From an uncultured Clostridia bacterium (GTDB taxonomy: Bacteria > Bacillota > Clostridia > TANB77 > UBA1234), in assembly GCA_934132775.1 (NCBI GenBank), contig CAKPAA010000012.1, positions 1-56,265 on the forward strand: DNA of 56,265 nucleotides, written 5' to 3'. A model generated the notes under the pieces. The model was not told the origin of the DNA. It was given only the letters and a program-made list of their open reading frames with translations, and made no database searches. A program made the translations under genes and the position numbers. Positions 26,476 through 33,777 of this stretch are shown here, one piece after another. Positions within the stretch are counted from its first letter, which is position 1. The number at the start of each line of letters is the position of its first letter.

Positions 26476-27580
26476 ATGTTCAAGAAGTTTTTAAAAGCAT
26501 TAGATTATAGCATTATTATTTTTAGTTTAGCATTATTTATAATAGGCATAGTGGCGTTATATAGCGCTAATGGCGGTGCGGACGGAAATACTTCCGAAAC
26601 AATGAAACAAGTTGTTTGGATGCTAGTCGGAGTGGTGATGATGATAGTCGTAATTTCTGCAGACTATAAGTCACTGCGGAGTTTTGTGGATACCTATTTA
26701 CGTGCTGACACTCATATTATTAGTCACAGTGCTATTTACAGAGCCTATTAACGGAGCGACAAGCTGGTTTAAAATTGGACCTATAAGCTTTCAGCCTAGT
26801 GAATTAGGCAAAATTGCTCTGGTATTAGGTTTAGGCAAGATTATAGAATATTTTAAAAACAAAAAGTTGTTAAATAAACCGTTTGCTGTGCTTACGATTC
26901 TTGCGTTTGCGGCTGTTCCAATATTGCTTGTTATAAAACAACCAGACTATGGAACGGCAATGGTTTTAATTGCTATAACTGTTTTTATGCTATTTGCGGG
27001 TGGCATAAATTATAAATATATCATTGGAGCAATAATACTTGCTGCTATTGCTGTGCCTATTGCATATAATTATATTTTGCCAGCACATGCAAAAAGCAGA
27101 ATAGATGTGTTTTTGAATCCTCAATCTGATCCACAGGGCGCAGGATATAATATAATTCAAGCAGAACTTGCTGTTGGTTCAGGACAGTTACTTGGAATGG
27201 GACTTTTAGAAGGAAATCAAACACAATTAGGATACTTACCAATGAAAGTTACAGACTTTATTTATGCTGTAATTGGAGAAGAAATGGGTTTTATAGTTTC
27301 AACATTAGTTGTTGTGCTATTTGTGCTACTTATAATTAGAGGATTTTACATTGCGAAAATGACAAGCGATGTTTATGGAATGTTAGTTGCCACAGGCATT
27401 TCAACTATGTATTTAGCTCACTTCTTAGAAAATGTAGGAATGAATATTGGGCTTATGCCGATAACAGGAATTCCACTACCTTTTATAAGTTATGGTGGAA
27501 GTGCGATGCTAACGAACTTTGTAGGTTTAGGCTTACTTTTGAGTGTTAATGGAAACAGAACAAGAAAAATGTTTGAATAG
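26476..27580 (+). CDS. rodA: RodA (SEDS glycosyltransferase), read through a +1 frameshift
   Basis: Multipass SEDS-family peptidoglycan polymerase of the elongasome. The first frame (from ATG 26476, RBS AAGGAGG) carries the first two membrane segments and reaches in-frame codon 68, CGG (26677-26679). From there the family sequence continues only in the +1 frame: GGA GTT TTG TGG gives GVLWIPIYVLTLILLV, then SWFKIGPISFQPSELGK and FISYGGSAML. With one base skipped the product is 367 residues, the normal RodA length. Without the skip, frame 0 stops at 26751 after 91 residues. The context (minD-minE-rodA) supports RodA rather than FtsW. See the finding on CGG. Alternatives: a pseudogene or a sequence error. 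Confidence 0.85.
26677..26680 (+). other. +1 frameshift site CGG-A in rodA
   Basis: Frame 0 reads CTG CGG AGT TTT; the conserved protein resumes as GGA GTT TTG TGG if C 26677 is skipped. CGG is otherwise absent as an in-frame codon in the intact genes of this window. Confidence 0.7.
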
Positions 27581-27598
27581 TGAAAGGACGGAAGTTTA

Positions 27599-28538
27599 AT
27601 GAAAATAGGGAATGTAGAATTAAAAAATGATGTTTTTCTTGCTCCAATGGCTGGTATAACTGATTTGGCTTTTAGAAAAATATGCAAAGAATTTGGTGCA
27701 CGGACTCACTTACACAGAAATGGTAAGTGCTAAGGGACTTTTTTATAACGACGAAAAGACGAAGTTACTTACTAAAATAGATGATGAGGAAAGACCAACA
27801 GCAATTCAAATATTTGGCTCTGATGCTGAAATAATGGGAAAAGTAGCCAAAAATATTTCAGAAACAGCAGATATTATAGATATAAATATGGGTTGCCCAG
27901 CTCCGAAAGTTGTAAAAAATGATGATGGAAGTAAGCTAATGCTTAACCCGGAATTAGTTGGAGAGATAGCTAGAAGTGTTGTTCAAAATTCTGATGTTCC
28001 AGTAACAGTTAAGATTAGAAAAGGTTGGGATGATGAGCATGTAAATGCCGTAGAAGTTGCACAAATATTAGAAGATAGTGGTGTGTCTGCGGTAGCTATA
28101 CATGGAAGAACAAGACAACAGTTTTATTCTGGCAAGGCAGACTGGGATATAATTAAAGCAGTAAAGCAGAAAGTCGGAGTGCCAGTTATAGGCAACGGAG
28201 ATGTTGTAAATTTTGAAAGTGCAGAAAAAATGCTTGAATACACAAATTGCGACGCTATAATGGTTGGCAGAGCTGCACTTGGAAATCCGTGGATATTTAA
28301 AGAAATAATCGAACATAAAAAATATAAACCATCGGTTGATGAAATTTTTGAAGTTATACAAAAACATTATAATTTTTTAGAAGAACTAAAAGGGGAATAT
28401 ATTGCAGTTAGAGAAATGAGAAAGCATATAAGTTGGTACATAAAGGGCTTAGTAAATGCAGCAGAAATAAGAAGACAAGTAAATGAGATTGACAAAAAAG
28501 ATGAAGTTATTGAATTATTAAGAAGAAAATTGATGTAA
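27599..28538 (+). CDS. dusB: tRNA-dihydrouridine synthase (DusB-like), read through a +1 frameshift
   Basis: FMN-dependent enzyme that reduces uridines in tRNA. From ATG 27599 (RBS GAAAGGACGG) frame 0 gives the conserved N-terminus FLAPMAGITDLAFRKICKEFGA. It meets CGG at 27701-27703 as codon 35 and would stop at 27731 after 44 residues. In the +1 frame the protein continues exactly as the family expects: GLTYTEMVSAKGLFY, then NMGCPAPKVVKNDDGS, VTVKIRKGW, AIHGRTRQQFYSG, IGNGDV, MVGRAALGNPW. Skipping C 27701 gives 312 residues, the normal length. It lies 18 bases after rodA, probably in the same operon. An independent start at TTG 27693 would lose the flavin-binding N-terminus and is rejected. 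Confidence 0.87.
27701..27704 (+). other. +1 frameshift site CGG-A in dus
   Basis: Frame 0 reads GGT GCA CGG ACT CAC; the family sequence FGAGLTYTEM needs GGT GCA then GGA CTC ACT, with C 27701 skipped. Same CGGA tetranucleotide and same skipped base as in rodA, 1024 bases away. Confidence 0.75.
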
Positions 28539-28601
28539 AGTATTTTTAATTGCCGAAAAATATGGTATTATAGAAATAATAGTAGGATTGGAGATGATTT
28601 T

Positions 28602-29642
28602 ATGCACAATAAAACGAAAAAGATTTTGAAAACTTTGCTTACAGTTGCTATGCTAGTTGTTTGTTTCACAAGCTGTGTATATGCAACTGGAACTACATCT
28701 GGAGGTGGAATTATATCAGAAGTTACACCTGATGATGGGGGATTTGCTGATATTTTAAACGCGATATTGGGATATGTTGTTTGGTTTGGTTGGTTTATTG
28801 CAATTGCTATGATAATAACAGTTGGAATAAGATATACAATGGCACCAGCAAACGAAAGAGCTGATTTAAAAAATGGATCAATTAGATATATAATTGGTGT
28901 GCTACTATTGGCATCTTTAACGACCGTTTTTGGTGCGATTATGGGCATATTTAGTGGAGCAGCTGGTGGAGGCACAGGTACAGGTGGAGGCACAGGTACA
29001 GGTGGTGGCACTGGTACAGGTGGTGGCACTGGTGCTGGTGGTAGTGCAACGACAACTACTAATAAAGGTAATGGCAGTGGCGCTGGTGGCGGTTCTAGTA
29101 GTGACGGTCAGAATAACGTAAATAAAATCATTGTTGCAATGCCATCTTTAGAAGGTGAACAACGTTACACAGGAAGTATGCAAACACCAAAACTTAGAAA
29201 TTTAGATACTAGTAAGATTTCTATTGCGTATTATGAAAAAGATGGATTAACACCAACAACAAACACTTTAAAAGATGTTGGCGAAAAGAAGATAATAAAA
29301 GTGTCCTTAAAAGATAAAAGCAAATATACTTGGACAAATGGAAGCACAGATGATATAACAATTAACTGGGAAATCAAGCCAATGATTTTAAAAGTTGATT
29401 GGCTAAGTGAGGATACTTTTACATATGATGGTAATGAGCATTTACCAAGAGCTAGACAAGCAATTCTTAATGGTGTCAATGGCGAGACCATAGAAATTAT
29501 TATAAGTGGTGCATCAAGCACAGCTGGTAAACATACTGCCAAAGCTGAAATGTCAGCAGAAACATTAGCAAAGGGATATGCTAAAAATTATGTATTAGAA
29601 AATGCACAAAAAGAATATACCATAGTCGAAGCAAATGGTTAG
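28602..29642 (+). CDS. VirB2/TrbC-like membrane protein fused to an Ig-like domain
   Basis: 346 residues. A signal peptide (cleavage likely after SCVYA) is followed by a pilin-like hairpin of two membrane segments (ILGYVVWFGWFIAIAMIITVG; IRYIIGVLLLASLTTVFGAI) around a short charged loop (ANERADLKNG). This is the pattern of TrbC/VirB2-type pilins. A GGTGTG-repeat linker (residues about 121-148) and a Gly/Ser stretch lead to an MBG/YDG-type Ig-like domain (residues 180-345: RYTGSMQTPKLRNLD, FTYDGNEHLPRA). The Ig domain matches those in the proteins at 1 and 8427. No type IV secretion genes are nearby. Probable surface protein; the pilin part is similarity of topology, not proven. Confidence 0.65.
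   Translation: MHNKTKKILKTLLTVAMLVVCFTSCVYATGTTSGGGIISEVTPDDGGFADILNAILGYVVWFGWFIAIAMIITVGIRYTMAPANERADLKNGSIRYIIGVLLLASLTTVFGAIMGIFSGAAGGGTGTGGGTGTGGGTGTGGGTGAGGSATTTTNKGNGSGAGGGSSSDGQNNVNKIIVAMPSLEGEQRYTGSMQTPKLRNLDTSKISIAYYEKDGLTPTTNTLKDVGEKKIIKVSLKDKSKYTWTNGSTDDITINWEIKPMILKVDWLSEDTFTYDGNEHLPRARQAILNGVNGETIEIIISGASSTAGKHTAKAEMSAETLAKGYAKNYVLENAQKEYTIVEANG
28965..29042 (+). repeat. 18-base tandem repeat coding for GGTGTG
   Basis: About four copies of GGTGGCACAGGTACAGGT with silent variants. It forms the linker between the membrane hairpin and the Ig-like domain, and its length could vary by slippage in steps of six residues without loss of frame. Confidence 0.85.
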
Positions 29643-29654
29643 TTAATTTATAAA

Positions 29655-29697
29655 TAAAAAACAGGTTCACAAAAATAAAATGTGAACCTATTTTTTT
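29655..29697. terminator. Bidirectional terminator
   Basis: AGGTTCACA (29663-29671) pairs with TGTGAACCT (29681-29689), preceded by A's and followed by TATTTTTTT. It sits between the Ig-fusion gene (plus) and mazF (minus). Confidence 0.85.
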
Positions 29698-29701
29698 AAT
29701 T

Positions 29702-30046
29702 TTAAACTAATCCGAAACTTATGCCTAAAGCTGAATTCACTTGCCCCATAACGCTTTCATCAACTTGACCTATCTTTTCCATAAGCCTAGATTTATCTAT
29801 TGTTCGTATTTGTTCAGTAAGTATAACAGAGTTTTTCATAAGACCAAATTCTTTTGAATTTATATTTATATGGGTTGGAAGTCGACTTTTACTAGTTTGA
29901 GAAGTTATAGCAGCAGCTATTACAGTAGGACTGTATCGGTTTCCAACATTGTTTTGAATTATAAGTACGGGTCTTATTCCCCCTTGTTCAGAGCCTATAA
30001 CTGGGCTTAAGTCGGCATAGTACATATCTCCTCTTTTTATAACCAA
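29702..30046 (-). CDS. ndoA: MazF/NdoA-type endoribonuclease toxin, no adjacent antitoxin
   Basis: About 114 residues. It matches the B. subtilis EndoA pattern: VIKRGDMYYADLSPVIGSEQGG, RPVLIIQNNVGN, VIAAAITSQ, KNSVILTEQIRTIDKSRL. MazF toxins cut single-stranded mRNA at short sequences. The chosen start is TTG at 30046, with GGGAG 8 bases upstream, because it gives the family N-terminus MVIKRGD; a frame opening at 30061 adds five residues. No MazE/EndoAI-like antitoxin gene or alr is next to it; upstream is the divergent gene at 30277. Cognate control may be encoded elsewhere. Confidence 0.92.
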   Translation of the reverse strand: MVIKRGDMYYADLSPVIGSEQGGIRPVLIIQNNVGNRYSPTVIAAAITSQTSKSRLPTHININSKEFGLMKNSVILTEQIRTIDKSRLMEKIGQVDESVMGQVNSALGISFGLV

Positions 30047-30213
30047 AATTCTCACTCCCAAAATTTTTTCTTAATTAAATTGTGTCCGCTTTTTTCAACT
30101 TTTATTCAATAAACGTACTAGAAAAAGTATTGTAAAAGCTAATACATTCTATGCTTGTTTTATAAATTTTGTTAAAAGCAAATTACATTATGTAAATTAT
30201 AATTCCCGAATTA

Positions 30214-30242
30214 TTGCATTTTATGTTATATTATGCTAAAAT
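30214..30242 (+). promoter_or_regulatory. Promoter for the PLD-like gene
   Basis: TTGCAT (30214-30219), 17-base spacer, TAAAAT (30237-30242), about 35 bases before ATG 30277. The 230-base gap between the divergent genes holds no other evident feature. Confidence 0.6.
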
Positions 30243-30276
30243 TAAAAATAGAATTTGAATAAAAAGGAGCGCTATT

Positions 30277-31587
30277 ATGGAAGTTAAATTTTTAAATCAA
30301 CCAAAAGAGGTAAAATTAGGAGATATTTTAAATCAAAGGTTAAAAGAAAATTTTGATGAAGTGTATGTGATAGCAGGTTTTGCTAAGGATGATGGAGTGG
30401 AAGTTATTCAAGACTCAATTGAAGAGGCTACCAAAAGTAATACGAAGGTTAATGTATTTATTGGAATTGATAGAAAGAACACTTCAAAAGATATGCTTCT
30501 TAAATTACTTTCAGAGGGCTGTAATTTGAGTGTTCATATAAATACTGATGACAGTAAAGTTGAGATGAAGGTCTATGTTTTTGGAAGAAAAGATGGAGAT
30601 TCTTATATTTATGTTACAGGTGCAAAGCTTTCTAATGGTGGTCTTTTAACTAATACTTCAACTATTACAGAAATTAAATATGGAAGCGATGATAAAAAGC
30701 TTTTTGATATTTCTAAGAATAATATTTTAGCTGGTGCAACAACTGAATTTCATAATATTGATGAAGAAGAAGTTATTTTGCTTGCTGAAAAAGGAGATAT
30801 TGTTGCTAGAATTATCGATAGAAAAATTCCAAAAATCAGTGAAATGTATGGAAATAAAGAAAACGTAATTGTTGGAGAACAGATTTATGATGAGAGCACA
30901 AGCAACTCAATTTTGAGTTCTGATGATTTTGAAGATATGAATATAGATATTGACATTGATTCTGAAATTGGAATGAGAAAAAATGTTGTTCTTGAAACTG
31001 AAAGAGAATTGAAAAAAGAGAAAAATGAAAAAGATGAAATGTTGAAGCGTCTTTCAAAAACTGAAAAAGATTTAGATAGACTTTATGGTAAAAAAGAAGA
31101 TAAGGAAGAAGATAAGAAGAAGCCTATAATTCTAATGTCTGATGAGGTTGATTATTCTTCTGCAAATACTTTTATGATTGAAGCAAATAAAATTGCGGAA
31201 AAAGGTGCATATGCAGGACTTATAAGAATTCCTAAATCTGTTGCTGATAAGTTGAATGTTTTCTTTGATGAGGACAAGAATTTTAAAATGATGGATGATG
31301 AATATTTGGGGGCAGATGTTGAATTTGATGTGATTGATAACAAAGAAAATAAAACTAGAAAAGATGGAAAAGTTGCTATAAGAGCTACGGCTGACGGAAT
31401 TACAATAAAGTCTGATGAAATGCTTGCGATGAATTTACAAGAAGGGGATATTATTAGATTAATAAAAGAGTCAGATAAGCTTTATAGATGTGAAATAATA
31501 AGAAAAGATACTGATGAATATAATATTTGGAGCGGATATTTAATTCATTCTATTAGAGGCCAAAAGAGAAGATACGGAATAATGTAG
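30277..31587 (+). CDS. PLD-like-fold protein with degenerate active site
   Basis: 436 residues, cytosolic. Residues 1-175 resemble the PLD-like domain of BfiI/NgoFVII-type proteins: VYVIAGFAKDDGVEVIQDSI, VNVFIGIDRKNTS, and KVYVFGRKDGDSYIYVTGAKLSNGGLLTN. In catalytic members an HxK motif precedes the last block; here the position reads EMK, so the catalytic His seems lost. Residues about 235-285 are a Lys/Glu-rich coiled coil (ETERELKKEKNEKDEMLKRL). The C-terminal domain (290-436) contains GLIRIPKSVADKLNVFF and a basic end (IRGQKRRYGIM) that I do not recognise with confidence. Possibly a nucleic-acid-binding protein. Monocistronic. Confidence 0.55.
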   Translation: MEVKFLNQPKEVKLGDILNQRLKENFDEVYVIAGFAKDDGVEVIQDSIEEATKSNTKVNVFIGIDRKNTSKDMLLKLLSEGCNLSVHINTDDSKVEMKVYVFGRKDGDSYIYVTGAKLSNGGLLTNTSTITEIKYGSDDKKLFDISKNNILAGATTEFHNIDEEEVILLAEKGDIVARIIDRKIPKISEMYGNKENVIVGEQIYDESTSNSILSSDDFEDMNIDIDIDSEIGMRKNVVLETERELKKEKNEKDEMLKRLSKTEKDLDRLYGKKEDKEEDKKKPIILMSDEVDYSSANTFMIEANKIAEKGAYAGLIRIPKSVADKLNVFFDEDKNFKMMDDEYLGADVEFDVIDNKENKTRKDGKVAIRATADGITIKSDEMLAMNLQEGDIIRLIKESDKLYRCEIIRKDTDEYNIWSGYLIHSIRGQKRRYGIM

Positions 31588-31615
31588 AAATAATGCAATA
31601 TAAAATAAAAAGTGA

Positions 31616-31643
31616 TTGAAAAACTACAATGATATGGTAGAAT
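31616..31643 (+). promoter_or_regulatory. Promoter for the second pilin-like gene
   Basis: TTGAAA (31616-31621), 16-base spacer, TAGAAT (31638-31643), 46 bases before ATG 31690. Confidence 0.5.
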
Positions 31644-31689
31644 CTATTTATAGTACGATATATAACAAATGAAAAGGGGGAGTTTCAAA

Positions 31690-33114
31690 ATGGAAAATTT
31701 GAAATTGAAAAGGAATGAGCGAGGTATTTCGCTTATTGCATTGGTTATTACAATAATTGTAATAATTATTTTAGCAGCAATTGCATTTAATAGTTCAACA
31801 AGTACGATTAGTAAAGCAAATTATTCAAAGTTTGTTTCTAATATTGGAGAGGTGCAAGATGCAATTCAAACAAAGACAGTAACTGTAAAAGGTTTTGCAA
31901 TGGCAGGTGGTACACAAGTTACAGATGGACAAGCATATAATTATGTAGCAAAAGGTGGTTCAAGTGAGTCTGATTTTTTACCAGAAGCACAAGTGCCAGA
32001 TTACACAATAATAGAGGAAACAGCAGATATAGGAATAGATTTGCCTGAGATAAAGGTAAATACACCAACAGAAACAGGAGTAAAAGTAAAATATGCAGTA
32101 ACAAAAGAAGGAAAAGTATTTATATGGCCACCATATAGCTATGAAAATGAATACAATATAAGAGATAAAGAAACGGTAAATAAGAGCTTGGTTGGAGTTG
32201 AAGGCGAACTAGATATAAAAGTAGCAGATAAAGATTTAAAGATAAAAACAGATGAAAAAGGTATGCTATTAAATACATCAGCAAGTGGCACAGAAACAGG
32301 GCCAACACAAGAAGAAATATTAGCAAAAATAAAAGTAGGAGACTACGTAAATTATGTGCCAACAAGTAAGACAATAACGACAGATACAAGTAAGACAGGA
32401 TATGATACTGCACAAACATTAACAACAGAAGCAAATACAAAGTGGAGAATATTAAGCATAGATGAGACAACAGGAGAAATATTATTAACAACACAAGGAG
32501 CGACAAATACAGATACGAATGTAACTTTAAAAGGAGCAACAGGCTATTTACACGGTGCAGAGGAATTAAATAGAATATGCAAAGAGCTATATTCAAATAC
32601 AGAAAAAAGAATAACAGCAAGAAGTATGACAGTAGAAGATTTGAATAAAGCAGTAGGTGGATATGACCCAACATCGGATAGTGATTATGGAAAAGAATAC
32701 ACATATACTAGTGGAACATTATTTTACACATATGAAGAGAATGGAAAGACAGTAACAAGTGAAATACCGAAAGTAGCATCAAATTCAAATCCAGTGACAG
32801 TAAAATCCACATGGTATATGTACAGTCCAAGTAGCAAGAATTCAACAGTAGACAATATATTAGGAAGTAGTAGCTGGGGCTGGCTCGCTTCGCCGTTTGT
32901 CGCCTTGAACTCTGACAATGCAGGTGCTTGCTATGGCTTCCGTGTGGCTCGTTCCGGCTATGTCTTCGCGAGCACTACAATCCAATCGAATGTCGTTGTG
33001 TACACGCCTTCGTATGGTCTTCGCCCTGTAGTTTCTCTAAGATCTACGCTCATAGAAATAGGAGAAGACGGCAAAGATGGCACAACGGTAGCAACAGCAT
33101 GGAACTTGAAATAA
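31690..33114 (+). CDS. Pilin-like surface protein with one lectin-like module
   Basis: 474 residues from ATG 31690 (AGGGGGAG upstream; a frame opening at 31669 overlaps the ribosome binding site). A basic leader ending KRNERG precedes a prepilin-like helix ISLIALVITIIVIIILAA; residue 5 of the mature helix is Ala, not Glu. A conserved head follows (residues 60-205: VTDGQAYNYVAKGG, IGIDLPEIKVNTPTETGV, FIWPPYSYENEYNI), near identical to the visible head of the giant protein at 1. Residues about 215-474 are one lectin-like module whose DNA is almost the same as module 4 of the giant gene except in the hypervariable stretch. Ends beside the same kind of hairpin. Probable exported minor pilin-like binding protein. 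Confidence 0.8.
   Translation: MENLKLKRNERGISLIALVITIIVIIILAAIAFNSSTSTISKANYSKFVSNIGEVQDAIQTKTVTVKGFAMAGGTQVTDGQAYNYVAKGGSSESDFLPEAQVPDYTIIEETADIGIDLPEIKVNTPTETGVKVKYAVTKEGKVFIWPPYSYENEYNIRDKETVNKSLVGVEGELDIKVADKDLKIKTDEKGMLLNTSASGTETGPTQEEILAKIKVGDYVNYVPTSKTITTDTSKTGYDTAQTLTTEANTKWRILSIDETTGEILLTTQGATNTDTNVTLKGATGYLHGAEELNRICKELYSNTEKRITARSMTVEDLNKAVGGYDPTSDSDYGKEYTYTSGTLFYTYEENGKTVTSEIPKVASNSNPVTVKSTWYMYSPSSKNSTVDNILGSSSWGWLASPFVALNSDNAGACYGFRVARSGYVFASTTIQSNVVVYTPSYGLRPVVSLRSTLIEIGEDGKDGTTVATAWNLK
32878..33048 (+). other. Hypervariable stretch of the single-module pilin-like gene
   Basis: It encodes GWLASPFVALNSDNAGACYG and ends GLRPVVSLRST. Bases 32873-32907 (35 in a row) contain no A, while the flanks are A-rich. 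The right edge TCTCTAAGATCTA is 68 bases before the hairpin at 33116. Same start (GGCTGGCTCGCTTCGCCGTT) as module 4 of the giant gene, then divergent. Confidence 0.6.
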
Positions 33115-33115
33115 G

Positions 33116-33160
33116 ACGTGTTCAAGCAGGCTGCAAGCCTGCTTGAACAAGCCGACACGT
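33116..33160. repeat. Conserved hairpin/cruciform after the pilin-like lectin gene
   Basis: The outer arm ACGTGT (33116-33121) pairs with ACACGT (33155-33160). The inner arm GTTCAAGCAGGC (33120-33131) pairs perfectly with GCCTGCTTGAAC (33137-33148) around a 5-base loop. The element starts right after the stop codon. Compared with 6578-6622 the stem has compensating changes (GTGC/GCAC versus GTTC/GAAC), so the structure itself is conserved. Confidence 0.8.
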
Positions 33161-33222
33161 AGCAATATGTGAATGAAATATAATATTTTTAATTTATGAA
33201 TTTGAATGTAAATAAAAATAGA

Positions 33223-33271
33223 TGACTGCATTTGTTAGTAGATTAATTCTCGAAAGCAAGTGCAGTTTTTT
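33223..33271 (+). terminator. Intrinsic terminator
   Basis: ACTGCATTTG pairs, with one G-U, to CAAGTGCAGT, followed by TTTTTT. It is the likely end of transcripts from the pilin-like gene. Confidence 0.7.
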
Positions 33272-33282
33272 CACTATTTTTG

Positions 33283-33356
33283 AACGTCACTTTAAATGAA
33301 CTTAAACAAAAAAATGTCTAATTTTGGAGTTTAAGTTCGAAAAGTGACGTTTTTTG
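33283..33356. terminator. Long two-part hairpin, terminator-like
   Basis: AACGTCACTTT pairs with AAAGTGACGTT, and inside it GAACTTAAAC pairs with GTTTAAGTTC. TTTTTT follows the right arm. The rest of the 314-base gap 33161-33474 holds only the preceding terminator and the promoter at 33407. Confidence 0.65.
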
Positions 33357-33406
33357 TTACTTCCCTATTGTATAAGAAAAATGTCTTATGGATATTACGG
33401 AAATAC

Positions 33407-33435
33407 TTGAAATAAGGTTTATATATAGGTATAAT
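33407..33435 (+). promoter_or_regulatory. Promoter for DUF4321-radC-mreB
   Basis: TTGAAA (33407-33412), 17-base spacer, TATAAT (33430-33435), 40 bases before ATG 33475. This is the best sigma-A match in the window. Confidence 0.7.
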
Positions 33436-33474
33436 TAAGGACGTAAAGATTTACAAAAGAAAAGGGGTTTTAAT

Positions 33475-33726
33475 ATGAGTGAAAAGAAGTTTTGGGTGTT
33501 TTTAATTTTTCTATTTTCAGGAATAATCTTAGGGGGGCTTCTTGGAGATCTTGCGTCTAAGGTTTCATTTTTATCTTGGCTTGCATATGGTAAAAGCTTT
33601 GGACTTACAGAACCACTTGTGCTTGATATAAATATATTACAGATTTCATTCAAGTTTTTAGTGCAGTTAAATGTAGCAAGTATTATTGGAATTTTAATAG
33701 CGATTCTTATATATAGAAAAATATAA
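33475..33726 (+). CDS. DUF4321 membrane protein
   Basis: 83 residues with two hydrophobic segments (FWVFLIFLFSGIILGGLLGDLA and ASIIGILIAILIYRKI) and the conserved LSWLAYGKSFGL region. RBS AAAAGGGG before ATG. In Clostridia DUF4321 genes are commonly found directly before radC and mreB, as here. Function unknown. Confidence 0.85.
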   Translation: MSEKKFWVFLIFLFSGIILGGLLGDLASKVSFLSWLAYGKSFGLTEPLVLDINILQISFKFLVQLNVASIIGILIAILIYRKI

Positions 33727-33777
33727 AAAGTTATATAAAAACGATTGGGGGCAAATTCTTTACAGAAAGGAAATTTA

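Noticed and set aside
26681..26684. rodA frameshift caused by an extra T in the TTTT run
   Set aside because: Possible from rodA alone, but the same C-GGA explanation also fits dus, where there is no homopolymer, so the CGG site is the simpler joint explanation. I cannot exclude it.
26684..27580. The two rodA frames as two separate genes
   Set aside because: The second part has no ribosome binding site at its TTG and lacks the first membrane segments; joined with one base skipped the parts give one normal RodA.
26476..27580. FtsW or SpoVE instead of RodA
   Set aside because: The minDE-rodA context and length favour RodA, though SEDS paralogues are hard to separate by eye.
27693..28538. Dus read as a shorter gene starting at TTG 27693
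   Set aside because: It would lack the conserved flavin-binding N-terminus (APMAGITDLAF), which is present just upstream in the other frame with a good ribosome binding site.
28965..29042. CRISPR-like repeat array
   Set aside because: The repeats are contiguous, in frame and code for a Gly/Thr linker; there are no spacers or cas genes.
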